From Toxotes chatareus (lineage: Eukaryota > Chordata > Actinopteri > Toxotidae), in contig CM028884.1 of NCBI GenBank assembly GCA_016801885.1, forward strand, positions 310,001 to 374,000: a stretch of DNA of 64,000 bases, written 5' to 3'. The notes under the pieces were generated by a model that made no database searches, was not told where the DNA came from, and saw only the letters and a program-made list of their open reading frames with translations. How positions within the stretch are numbered: position 1 is the first letter of the stretch; every line of letters begins with the position of its first letter. Positions 1-9,323 of the stretch are shown piece after piece. Position numbers and translations under genes: made by a program.

Positions 1-1126
1 GGCCAGGCAGGCAGGCATCGGCTTTGAGGCTCTGCCTAAACAGATTCCGGTCACTTCTCTGAATGGTTGAGTAGTCTCTACCGTTCGGTTTCAAACTGAA
101 CTCGTGCATTTGATTGTTACTGGTAACCACCATGAACATACCCAGTTTTACCTTTTTTCTTCTCCCCAGATCCCTGTTGTTCTGGGCCACTCCTGGTTAT
201 CCCTCCAGAACCCTGTCACAGACTGGTCATCCAGTCGAATTACTAGCTGGAGTAACTTCTGCCATGCCACCTGTTTGCGCTCAGCTCAGCCCCCCGGTAG
301 TGACCGCTCAGCCTCAGTCGAGGAGCCAGTCTCACTTGACTTAGCCAACGTCCCGGCCGAATACCATGATCCGCATCCGGGCTGGGGACAAATGGAAGAC
401 GGCGTTTAACACACCCATGGGACACTTCAAGTACCTGGTAATGCCTTTTGGGCTGACTAACGCACCTGCTGTGTTCCAGGGGTTGGTGAATGATGTGCTC
501 CGTGATTTCCTGCATATATTTGTGTTTGTTTACCTTAGCGACATATTGATTTTTTCCAGGGACCTGGATGAACATAGGCGGCATGCTTGGGTGGTCCTTC
601 AGAGGTTACTGGAAAACAAACACAAATCTGAGAAATGTGAGTTTCATTCAGCATCTGTGACTTTCTTGGGTTTTGTCATAGCTGAGGGAGAGCTGAGACC
701 AGATTCCACCAAGGTTAGTGTGTTAGTTAATTGGCCGGTTCCCACCACCCGCAAACAACTTCAACGCTTTCTGGGGTTTGCTAACTTCCTCCGGCGGTTC
801 ATTAGGAACTACAGTGCTATGGCTGCCCCGCTAACAGGGCTCACCTCCCCCTCAGTTCCATTCCGCTGGACGGAGGAAGCTGACGCTGCCTTTTAACAGC
901 TAAAGCAGCTTTTCACCTCCGCGCCAGTACTGACCCAACCGGATCCTTCCCGCCAGTTTATCATTGAGGTTGATGCCTCTGACACTGGGGTTGGAGTGGT
1001 CTTATCCCAGCGCGCGAAGGCGGATACTAAACTTCCCCCTTGTGCATATTTTTCTCATCGGCTCTCTCCAGCTGAGAGAAATTATGATGTGGGTAACAAG
1101 GAGCTGTTAGCTATAAAGTTAGCGCT
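1..1126 (+). pseudogene. Ty3/gypsy pol remnant, copy A (protease end, RT, RNase H)
   Basis: This is retrotransposon polyprotein debris, cut by the left window edge. The start matches the end of the protease region. From about 366 a reverse transcriptase reads WKTAFNTPMGHFKYLVMPFG, then the palm motif as YLSDIL, where the family has YLDDIL. The connection and thumb follow (RKQLQRFLGFANFLRRFI). A TAA at 894-896 interrupts the frame, after which the RNase H start reads FIIEVDASDTGVG. The first third of RT is missing: the linker (VPAEYHD) runs straight into the WKTAF region. A further stop lies near 67. Positions 1-1126 repeat almost exactly at 2717-3841, lesions included. The element could not have encoded an active RT in this state. 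Confidence 0.9.
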
Positions 1127-1453
1127 CAAAGTGTATTTTTTTTTGTGCAGGGATTATCAGTCTGGGATATGTAAACAATACTGATTTTGATAGATTATTA
1201 CTTTAAATGCAATTATAAAAAATACAAAAATATGTTCTCCGTCCTGCAGCCCTAAGGCGGCTACCAAAACGAAATAGCCTTCACAAAAATCTAAAAGCGA
1301 TAGCTGGATGTTATGTTTGGAACTCTGAAATGAAATTTATTTTCATTTATTTCACCAATTAAAAAAAACAGACATAATAGCAAAACATGAATAATGTGAT
1401 AAAAGCGAAATAGAAGCTCTCAGAGAGATGGTAATTATTTATATATATGACTG
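1127..1453. other. AT-rich spacer between gypsy copies
   Basis: Copy A stops matching copy B after 1126, in the middle of RNase H. This 327-bp AT-rich stretch separates it from the next LTR. I recognise no gene or repeat family in it. It may be foreign filler inserted when the tandem was rearranged. Confidence 0.5.
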
Positions 1454-1744
1454 TGTCAGGTCTTATTTTGTTTTGTTTATTTAGTGTTTCCTGTTTTACT
1501 TTGACAATGCTTTAGTTTCGGTTGTTCGCTGTTTTTCCCTCTCGTTTGGTGTCTCGACTTTCCTCTCCTGTGTGCTCCTCCCACCTCCTGATTACCCTTC
1601 CTCCTTTAATGTGTTTCACCTGTTTGTAATTGTCGCACCTCCTCCTGATGTATTTAGTCCCCATCCCCTGCACTACCAAGCTTTCCAGCGTTTCTTGCCA
1701 TTACTAGTTCGAGAGTGTTTTTGAGTTTGTGTATGACCCTTGCC
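1454..1744 (+). repeat. Truncated gypsy LTR, internal copy
   Basis: The segment starts with TGTCAGG, the same terminal bases as the LTR at 4000. It matches that LTR through the T-rich U3-like region and the AGCTTTCCAGCGTTTC segment, then breaks off at about 1744. Roughly 15 bp just inside the left end are missing compared with the 4000 copy, and the right-hand third is absent. It lies directly before gag, as a 5' LTR would. Confidence 0.8.
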
Positions 1745-2605
1745 CAGATGTAGCTTCACTACCCACTCAGCCTCTCCTCTTCCCGTGCAGTTGGGTGCGT
1801 CCGGAAAAAATTCTCGGGTGAGTCTGGAGATTGTCGTGCCTTTCTCACTCAGTGCGAGTTGCACTTTGAACTCCTGGCTGCTGCCAGCGCCACTGACCGA
1901 GCCTGAATAGCCTTCATCGTCTCCCATCTGGCGGGCAGGCGGCGGCATGGGCAATGGCAGAGTGGAGCCAGAAGTCGGCCACCTGCAACTCACTCTCTGC
2001 CTTAGTATAAGCATTTAGACTGGTGTTCATACACACCAAGCCAGGAAGGGAGGCCGCCAGAGCGCTCATGGGAGCGCGACAGTGAGGCCGACGGGCAGCA
2101 GACTTTCGCCGTTGAATTCAAAACTTTAGCAGCGGATAGTGGCTGGAACGAAGAGGCACTCTGCGACGCTTTCCTCGGGGCTTATCAGGGGAACTTAAAG
2201 ACCACCTTACTCCTCTAGACCAGCCCTCCAACTTGGACAGCCTCATTAGCCTGTTCATCCGGATTGACAATCGGCTGGCTGATCGCCAGCTGGAGCGTCG
2301 CAGAGAGGCGATCGGTCCCGCTCATCCCGGGCACTCCAGAGAGCGCTCTGTCCCTCCACTAACTGGTGTCCTGTCCTCTCATCCTGCAGAGCATTCATCC
2401 ACCCCTCAGGCGGCTGAGGAGCTGATGCAGCTGGGCCGCAGTCATCTCTCCACAGCGGAGCGCCAAGCAGCCAGTTCAAGTCAGGTGGCGCCTTTACTGC
2501 GGTCAGGAGGGTCACTACATCAGGGAGTGTACGGTTACGCCCAAACGCATCAGCTCATCCTTGAAAGTGGGCGCATTGACAAGCATAACCCAAAGCGCCC
2601 ACTAA
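1745..2605 (+). pseudogene. Ty3/gypsy gag remnant
   Basis: Broken frames carry gag-like capsid sequence: FSGESGDCRAFLTQCELHFE near 1800-1875, then FIVSHLAGR with frameshifts, then a piece ending NLDSLISLFIRIDNRLADRQ near 2230-2290, typical of fish gypsy/sushi-type gag. A CCHC-like knuckle follows at about 2487-2533 (RLYCGQEGHYIREC). The first cysteine of the usual C-x2-C reads as arginine (CGC), so the zinc site is damaged. Several stops and frameshifts separate the pieces. Protease follows directly downstream, as in intact elements. Family assignment rests on motif recognition only. Confidence 0.75.
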
Positions 2606-3841
2606 ACCCGTGACTAGCCTAATCATTGTGGCCCAAATTGTTTTAAGAGAGCGGGAAATACCTGTCCAGGTACTAATTGATTCTGGGACCAAACAAAATC
2701 TTTTAGATGCTGATTTGGCCAGGCAGGCAGGCATCGGCTTTGAGGCTCTGCCTAAACAGATTCCGGTCACTTCTCTGAATGGTTGAGTAGTCTCTACCGT
2801 TCGGTTTCAAACTGAACTCGTGCATTTGATTGTTACTGGTAACCACCATGAACATACCCAGTTTTACCTTTTTTCTTCTCCCCAGATCCCTGTTGTTCTG
2901 GGCCACTCCTGGTTATCCCTCCAGAACCCTGTCACAGACTGGTCATCCAGTCGAATTACTAGCTGGAGTAACTTCTGCCATGCCACCTGTTTGCGCTCAG
3001 CTCAGCCCCCCGGTAGTGACCGCTCAGCCTCAGTCGAGGAGCCAGTCTCACTTGACTTAGCCAACGTCCCGGCCGAATACCATGATCCGCATCCGGGCTG
3101 GGGACAAATGGAAGACGGCGTTTAACACACCCATGGGACACTTCAAGTACCTGGTAATGCCTTTTGGGCTGACTAACGCACCTGCTGTGTTCCAGGGGTT
3201 GGTGAATGATGTGCTCCGTGATTTCCTGCATATATTTGTGTTTGTTTACCTTAGCGACATATTGATTTTTTTCAGGGACCTGGATGAACATAGGCGGCAT
3301 GCTTGGGTGGTCCTTCAGAGGTTACTGGAAAACAAACACAAATCTGAGAAATGTGAGTTTCATTCAGCATCTGTGACTTTCTTGGGTTTTGTCATAGCTG
3401 AGGAGAGCTGAGACCAGATTCCACCAAGGTTAGTGTGTTAGTTAATTGGCGGTTCCCACCACCCGCAAAACAACTTCAGCGCTTTCTGGGGTTTGCTAAC
3501 TTCCTCCGGCGGTTCATTAGGAACTACAGTGCTATGGCTGCCCCGCTAACAGGGCTCACCTCCCCCTCAGTTCCATTCCGCTGGACGGAGGAAGCTGACG
3601 CTGCCTTTTAACAGCTAAAGCAGCTTTTCACCTCCGCGCCAGTACTGACCCAACCGGATCCTTCCCGCCAGTTTATCATTGAGGTTGATGCCTCTGACAC
3701 TGGGGTTGGAGTGGTCTTATCCCAGCGCGCGAAGGCGGATACTAAACTTCCCCCTTGTGCATATTTTTCTCATCGGCTCTCTCCAGCTGAGAGAAATTAT
3801 GATGTGGGTAACAAGGAGCTGTTAGCTATAAAGTTAGCGCT
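2606..3841 (+). pseudogene. Ty3/gypsy pol remnant, copy B (protease, RT, RNase H)
   Basis: The retropepsin core appears near 2660-2710 (VLIDSGTKQNLLDADLA) with the catalytic D-S-G. The rest repeats copy A with about 99% identity: the same missing RT N-terminus, the same YLSDIL palm motif and the same TAA (3609-3611). Small differences include one base lost near 3402, one lost near 3448 and one gained near 3468. RNase H stops at 3841, where an internal deletion joins it to the chromodomain tail. Sharing of disabling changes shows that A and B were copied from each other after the element had already decayed, not by two independent transpositions. Confidence 0.9.
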
Positions 3842-3999
3842 GGAGGAGTGGAGGGGCTGGAGCAGGGGTACGGCCCGGAGAAAAGATCTTGGGAGCCTAC
3901 ATCCTGCATCCTGGACCCCGCTTTCATCCGGGAGTTCCATCGCCGTCACTCGGAGAAGCTAGGCGGTGCGCCAGGAGGCGCACATTAAGGAGCGGGAAC
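3842..3999 (+). pseudogene. Chromodomain tail of gypsy integrase
   Basis: The reading frame gives GYGPEKRSWEP followed by FIREFHRRHSEKLGG. These match the C-terminal half of the chromodomain carried by chromoviral Ty3/gypsy integrases of fish (sushi-like). Nearly all integrase and the rest of RNase H are deleted just upstream. The piece ends at the LTR border at 4000. The chromodomain places this family in the chromovirus branch, whose integrases are thought to read histone marks. Confidence 0.8.
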
Positions 4000-4489
4000 T
4001 GTCAGGTTTCACCCTGGGAGGTCTTATTTTGTTTTGTTGTTTATTTAGTGTTCCCTGTTTTACTTTGACAATGCTTTAGTTTCCAGTTGTTCACTGTTTT
4101 CCCCTCTTGTTTCAGGTGTCTCAACTTCCCTCTCCCTGTGTGCTCCTTCCACCTCCTGATTACCCTTCCTCCCTTAATGTGTTTCACCTGTTTGTAATTG
4201 TCGCACGTCCTCCTGATTTATTTATTCCCCCTCCGCACTCATCGCCAGATTGTCTTGTGTGTTCCTACCAAGCTTTCCAGCATTCCTTGCCATTACTAGT
4301 TTGAGAGTGTTTTTGAGTTTGTGTATGACCCCTGCCTGGTTTACTGGATTTTGAGCCAGCCTTTTCCTTGTGGTACCTCTGCTTTCTTGGACTGTTTCAC
4401 CGTGAAACAAACCTGGACTGATTAAACCATTTTTTGATACCATATACTCTGACTCTGCGGCTGTGTCCACTACTTCAACGTTCCTGACA
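4000..4489 (+). repeat. Gypsy 3' LTR, full length (490 bp)
   Basis: The LTR begins TGTCAGG and ends CCTGACA, a 7-bp terminal inverted repeat. An ATTAAA polyadenylation-like signal lies near 4420. The LTRs of the minus-strand element at 47307-50008 belong to the same family with the same ends. No target duplication can be tested because the left end of this element lies outside the window. Confidence 0.9.
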
Positions 4490-4554
4490 GACTGGATATA
4501 TTTTAATTAAACTAACCAATAAAGAGCTCTATTAATGGCAGTAACACACACCTG

Positions 4555-4723
4555 TAGAGATATGTGCAACCATGGCAACCGTACCTGTTACCTCCAGCTG
4601 AATTATTAGAGATTGATCTTATTCCAAATTCAGAAATTACACAGAACTAGAGATATGTGCAACCATGGCAACCGTACCTGTTACCTCCAGCTGAATTATT
4701 AGAGATTGATCTTATTCCAAATT
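4555..4723. repeat. 93-bp direct duplication
   Basis: The sequence starting TAGAGATATGTGCAACC at 4555 recurs at 4648, essentially unchanged for about 76 bp. The second copy ends exactly where the minus-strand LINE tail (ATAAG)n begins, so it may be linked to that insertion. Confidence 0.85.
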
Positions 4724-4840
4724 ATAAGATAAGATAAGATAAGATAAACCTTTAATAGTCCCACAATGGGGAAATTGCACTGTTACAGCAGCAGAAAAAA
4801 CACTCAGGATTTACACAATAATACACAATAATAATAAATA

Positions 4841-6386
4841 CTATAAACAGCAAACAGTATGAAAAAAAGAAAGGAGAAGAAGGCTGCACATAAAGCACCA
4901 GTTATTAAGTCCAGAACAGAGTATGTGTGCAAGTGGTTTTGTGCATGTGGTTTGCTCAGCACAGCTGGTTGTACAGTCTAACAGCCGCAGGAAGGAAGGA
5001 CCTGCGATAACGCTCTTCACTGTCTTGGGGTGAAGCAGCCTCTCACTGAAGGAGCTGCTCAGTGCAGTCAGTGTGTCCTGCATGGGGTGGGACTCATTCA
5101 CCATCATTGATGATAGCTTTGCTACCATCCTCCTCTCTCCCCACCACCTGCACTGGGTCAAGGGAGCAACCCAGGACTGAGCTGGCCTTCCTGATCAGTT
5201 TGTCCAGTCTCTTCCTGTCCGCCGCAGAGATGCTGCTGCTCCAGCAGACCACACCATAGAAAACGGCTGATGCCACAACAGAGTCAAAGAAGGACCTGAG
5301 GAGCGCCCCCTGCACTCCAAAGGACCTGAGTCTCCTAAGAAGGTAGAGCCTGCTCTGACCCTTCTTGTATAGGGCATTAGTGTTATCAGTCCAGTCCAGT
5401 TTATTGTTCAGGTGAACACCCAGGTACCTGTAAGAGACCACACTCTCAATGTCCGTTCCCTGGATGTTCACTGGTGTTGGGGGGTGGCTGCGTCTGCGGA
5501 AGTCCACCACCAGCTCCTTGGTTTTCCCTGAGTTGATCTGGAGGTGATTCCGCCGACACCAGTCCACGAAGTCCTGGATCAGTTCTCTGTACTCCCTGTC
5601 ATCGCTGCGTCTGTGATGAGGCCGACGATGGCAGAGTCATCGGAGAACTTCTGCAGGTGGCAGTTGGTTGTCCTGTACATGAAGTCTGCCGTGTACAGGG
5701 TGAACAGGAAAGGAGCCAAGACTGTTCCCTGTGGAGCCCTGTACTGCTGACCACCATGTCAGACTCACAGTCCTTTGTCCTCACATACTGTGGGCGGTTG
5801 GTGAGGTAGTCCAGTATCCAGGTCGAGATGTGGTGATCCACTCCCGAGTGCTCCAGCTTGTCCCTCAGGAGCAGTGGCTGTATGGTATTGAAGGCACTGG
5901 AGAAATCGAAAAACATGATCCTCACAGTGCTGCCGGGCTTCTCCAGGTGAGAGAGAGCTCTGTGCAGGAGGAAGATGACAGCGTCCTCCACTCCAATACC
6001 AGGCTGGTAGGCAAACTGCAATGGGTCCATCGACGGCCTCACCAGGGGGCGGAGATGGGAGAGTACTAGTCGCTCCAGTGTCTTCATCAAGTGTGATGTA
6101 AGTGCCACAGGCCTATAGTTATTGAAGAGGTGGTTCGGGTGCGCTGTCTTAGGCACCGTACCACACAGGATGTTTTCCACAGCTGTGGAACTCTTCCCAA
6201 CTTCAGGCTGAGGTTGAAGACATGCCCCGCAATCCCACAGAGCTGGTCTGCACAGGATTTGAGGAGCCTGGAGCTGATTCCGTCCGGACCCGTAGCCTTC
6301 CTCGCGCTGATCCTTCTGAGCTCCCTTCTCACCTGGTCTGTAGAGAGGGACAGATTGGAACATGGGGACTGGGTGATTGAAGTCAT
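4841..6386 (-). pseudogene. LINE ORF2, reverse transcriptase and C-terminus
   Basis: Motifs in order from 6386 leftwards: ATGPDGISSRLLKSCADQL, NNYRPVALTSHLMKTLE, FDFSSAFNTI (first catalytic Asp block), FSDDSAIVGLI (catalytic pair, FSDD in place of FADD), then WCRRNHLQINSGKTKELVVD and YRYLGVHLNNKLDW. The C-terminal tail has VLGCSLDPVQ and the SHPMQDTLTAL segment. Frames change at about 6090-6240, 5600 and 5100. The FSDD variant may be normal for this LINE group. The frameshifts are not. Confidence 0.85.
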
Positions 6387-7774
6387 GAGGGAAGGGGGGG
6401 GGCTGGCTGAGCGGGTTGGAATAGGAGTAGGGGCAGTGGGGGGTAGTTGTGAGCTGGGTTCTGCAGGAGGGGGGGGGGGCAGTGTCCTGGAGGAGCAAGG
6501 GCAGTGGGGGGTGATTGTGAGCTGAGACCTGCAGGAGGGGGGATGGAGCAGTAACCTGGAGGTGCCGACAAGGGGGGCTGCAGCAGAGGCAACTGGGGGG
6601 AGGGAGGGTTGGGTGACTGGTCAAACCTGTTGAAAAACAAGTTCAGGTCGTTCACCCACTTCTGATCCCCCACAGTCTGAGAGTCTGGTTCCCTGTGCCC
6701 TGAGATGGTTTTAAGGCCCCTCCAGACTCCACAGATGTTGTTCCTCTGCAGCTGGTCCTCCATCTTCTTTCTGTAGCTACTCTTCCCTTCTCTGATCTTC
6801 CTCCTCAGCTCTCTCTGCACCTCCTTCAGTCGCTCCCTGTCGCCTGACCTAAAGGCTCTCTTCTTCTCCTTCAGGAGAGCCTTTATGTCAGCGTTAATCC
6901 ATGGTTTGTTGTTTGGAAAACACCGTACAGTCCTGGTGGGTACAGTGTTGTCCACACAAAAATTAATGTAGTCCGTTATGCAGTGAGTCAGGCTGTCAAT
7001 GTCCTCCCCGTGAGGATTGCAGAGTTCGTCCCACACAGTGGTTTCAAAGCAGTCCCTCAGAGCCTCCTCAGACTCAGGGGACCATCTTCTAATAGTGCGG
7101 GTCACAGCTGGTTGTCTGTGCACAAGTGGTTTGTACACAGGCAGGAGGTGCACCAGGTTGTGATCGGATCTGCCCAGAGGAGGAAGTGGTGATGATGAGT
7201 ATGCCTCCTTGGTGTTGGCATAGAATAAGTCCAGTGTCCTATCTTCTCTGGTGTGACAGGTAACATATTGTGAGAAAGTGGTCAGAGTGGACGATGGAGA
7301 CACATGGTTGAAGTCCCCGAGATAAGGAAAAGGGCATGAGGGTGCTGTGTCTGCAGTCTGCTGACTGCTGAGTGAAGGACATCAAGGGCCGTGTCGCTAT
7401 TTGCAGAGGGGGGGCATACACATAATAATAACAACATGCGAGAATTCCCTCGGTAAATAATATGGCCTCATGCTAATAGCTAGCAGCTCAATGTCCTTAT
7501 AGCAGAGTTGTTCTTTAACAGTGATGTGCCCAGGGTTACACCACCTGTTGTTTACAAACACAGCTAGCCCTCCACCCTTCCTCTTACCGCTCTCCACTGT
7601 CCTGTCCGACCGCACCAAGAGAAATCCATCCAGGGCTATGTTGGTGTCCGGAGTTAGCGCGTTCAGCCATGTCTCCGTAAATATCATGATGCTGCTCTCT
7701 CGGTATTCCCTCTGGTGCCGGGTCAGCGCCGCCAGCTCGTCCATCTTGTTGGGAAGAGATCTCACGTTCCCCAT
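6383..7774 (-). pseudogene. LINE ORF2, endonuclease part
   Basis: An apurinic-type endonuclease in two frames. The first piece (7774-7397) carries GNVRSLPNKMDELAAL, the catalytic glutamate in FTETWL, and RKGGGLAVFVNN. After a frameshift, the second (7303-6383) carries LDLFYANTKEAY and the GRSDHNLV catalytic segment. It then runs through PWINADIKALLKEKKRAF, a linker typical of fish LINEs, and ends in a proline-rich low-complexity stretch. The protein would nick the target DNA to prime reverse transcription. The frameshift and repeat expansion indicate a dead copy. Confidence 0.85.
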
Positions 7775-8158
7775 GACTACAGACGGAAGAACCGGTCTGT
7801 ATCTTCTCCTCCTAGCCTGACGCCGAACTCCGGCACGACATCCCGTCTCCTCCTTCTCAGTTCACGGGGACGTCCGGGTCTCTCCTGGGGCAGCACCGCT
7901 GTGTTACGGCGCCATCAGCTGATCCCTAGTGTAAACAATGGGTCCATGGCACGAACTCCGGACGCGCAAACACGGACGACAAAAGTAATAAAAGAACAAA
8001 GACCAGGGCAAAAACTGCGACTTGCACTTTTGGTCCTCATAGTGCAGTTAAGGTAAGAGAAAGGTTTAACTAATAGATAAAAACTATTTAAAAAAAAACT
8101 AATAAGAGCTAAGAAGAAAGGGAAAAAAGCTCAACGGTGAGCAGGAGCTGCTGTAACT

Positions 8159-8251
8159 TGCGGCCACTGGGGCAAGGATGGAGGCTTCCTTGGCTGGTAA
8201 ACCAATTGCTAACAAACACTGACACATTAAGGTGTTGGGTGCTGTGATTTC
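8159..8251 (-). pseudogene. SLC1 exon fragment (HP2/TM8), cut by LINE
   Basis: The frame reads APNTLMCQCLLAIGLPAKEA then SILAPVAA. It matches the GLVTMVIVLSAxGLPxED segment of SLC1 proteins with heavy change. About nine codons at the exon start are missing. The predicted intron before it is only 30 bp (GTGAGT to TTTAG), and joining there shifts the frame. Homology ends at 8159, where the LINE leader begins. Confidence 0.75.
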
Positions 8252-8281
8252 CTAAACAACAGGAAGAGAAGAGTGACTCAC

Positions 8282-8476
8282 GAGAGGGTAATTAAATGGC
8301 TCAGGTCAAGTGTGATGTGGTTGAGTTGGGCAATAAAAACTGCTGCAACCACTTCGTAAAGGGCAGTTCCATCCATGTTGATGTTGGTCCCAATGCGCAG
8401 CATGAAGTGAGTGATTCTTCTGTCGATGTTGAGTCTGTCCTCACAGCACTGGAAAGTGAGCGGCAGCGTTGCCAAG
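8282..8476 (-). pseudogene. SLC1 exon with NMDGTALYE signature (TM7 region)
   Basis: This 195-bp exon is uninterrupted. It starts LATLPLTFQCCEDRLNIDRR, continues to FMLRIGTNINMDGTALYE, and ends in VVAAVFIAQLNHITLDLS before a GTGAGT donor. The family norm is SSSATLP and FVLPVGATINMDGT, so a serine has become leucine (TCG to TTG fits a CpG change) and the PVGAT stretch has drifted. NMDGT itself, the sodium and substrate site, is intact. Confidence 0.93.
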
Positions 8477-8560
8477 CTTGGAGACACAGGATTTTCTTTG
8501 TTAGTGAACTAACCATACAAAAAAATATTACAAATGTGGTCTTGAACACAGAGTTGTTAC

Positions 8561-8801
8561 CTGGACGAGATGAGCAGTGCTGTCAGTAAGGCAGGAGACA
8601 CCCCCCTGATGACAGCTGAAGGGTTTCATCTCACACACAGGAAATAAACAAGTGGTAAAACCATTGTTCCGTGAATAATGAGCCTGAAACATACCCAAGA
8701 ACAACCACTCCCATAAACTTTCCAAGTTTGAAGATGGTTTCCCAGTCATGCCCCTCAGCAACGTGGCTTGTGATCATGAAGAGAACTCAAATGGCAAGTA
8801 G
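8561..8801 (-). pseudogene. SLC1 exon (TM5-HP1 region)
   Basis: Pieces read YLPF, then after a lost base (near 8788) MITSHVAEGHDWETIFKLG and KFMGVVVLGYVS, then after a second lost base (near 8683) LIIHGTMVLPLVYFLCVR, a TGA (8628-8626), NPSAVIRG and PALLTALLISSS. The last segment is the serine-rich HP1 loop of SLC1 carriers. Adding the two lost bases gives 243 bp, the length expected for phase-2 entry and exit. Confidence 0.9.
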
Positions 8802-8913
8802 CTGCAAAAGGAAATGATGTGATGAGAAAATAAAAGCCTCAACACTGAGCAGAAGAGACCTAGTATTTGGATTACATTCAGAGAGAATCATGGAGGATGA
8901 TGTTTGACTTTAC

Positions 8914-9095
8914 CACAGTATCAAGCTGACCACCCATTTGGTGGCCTCATTAAGGATAGTGAGGACCTCCACCAGGACTTTCCCTTTCTCTCGCATCTGG
9001 TTGAGGGTCAGGCCAAAAATAAAAGAGCAGACAATGAGACCCAGCATGTTGGGTCCCTCCATATAATGGCCCACCAGTCACACTTCTATGGCATT
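8914..9095 (-). pseudogene. SLC1 exon (TM4c/TM5-like segment)
   Basis: The acceptor at 9097-9096 follows a pyrimidine-rich tract. The frame reads NAIEV, a TGA stop (9080-9078), then LVGHYMEGPNMLGLIV, FIFGLTLNQMREKGKVLVEV and LNEATKWVVSLIL, ending in TG before a GTAAAG donor. SLC1 relatives have DGxNVLGLIVF, FGLVIGKMGEKG and NEATM here. The TGA fits a CGA-to-TGA CpG transition. Length is 182 bp, which fits the phase-2 exit. Confidence 0.88.
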
Positions 9096-9239
9096 CTGTC
9101 ACGAGACCAAAAACCCATCAACAAGAACAGTCTGAGAGAAACTTCATATATCAAGGGTTATGAGTCCAAACAGAAACTTCACATCACATTCATAGAGACA
9201 AAGGATAAATATACAGACTGACACATATGAGAAATATAC

Positions 9240-9323
9240 CATTTCCAGGCTGGAGTTTGGCTCATCTGCATATATCAAGGCCTGAATCAGGCCTTGATAT
9301 ATAGGTTTTATGGGACCATGTTC
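9240..9323 (-). pseudogene. SLC1 exon remnant (NMxPxNL segment)
   Basis: After an acceptor TTTGTAG the frame gives NMVP, a TAA stop (9310-9308), NLYIKA, a TGA and further stops. SLC1 proteins have RNMFPxNLVxAxF at this point. The agreement is short, so the call leans on position, splice acceptor and codon phase. A 33-bp palindrome (9270-9302) fills much of the piece. Confidence 0.5.
9270..9302. repeat. 33-bp near-perfect palindrome
   Basis: ATATATCAAGGCCTGA and its reverse complement flank a single A, giving 16-bp arms. It lies inside a decayed SLC1 exon, so it probably formed after the gene lost function. Confidence 0.95.

Larger units (their letters stand above)
4724..8158 (-). mobile_element. 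LINE (jockey/L2/Rex1-type), near full structure
   Basis: A non-LTR retrotransposon read from right to left. It has a 5' leader (about 7780-8158), an endonuclease region, a reverse transcriptase region and a 3' UTR ending in GGTTTATC plus (TTATC)n at 4724-4746. The same 3' end occurs at 24816-25035 in the other orientation. Reading frames are broken several times. A C-rich low-complexity insert sits between endonuclease and RT (about 6380-6620). The 5' border falls inside a decayed SLC1 exon. Exact clade (Rex1, L2 or another) is not certain from sequence inspection. Confidence 0.85.

Noticed and set aside
243..584. 113-residue minus-strand frame, repeated at 2959-3300
   Set aside because: It is the antisense of the gypsy RT region. 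It repeats only because the DNA is duplicated.
5731..6069. Plus-strand frames across 5544-6525
   Set aside because: They are antisense shadows of the minus-strand LINE RT.
8296..8589. Plus-strand 97-residue frame
   Set aside because: It is the antisense of the SLC1 NMDGT exon, which has clear family motifs on the minus strand.
8561..8605. A 45-bp SLC1 mini-exon with acceptor at 8606
   Set aside because: Family similarity continues upstream to 8801 once two single-base losses are allowed, so one 243-bp ancestral exon explains it better.
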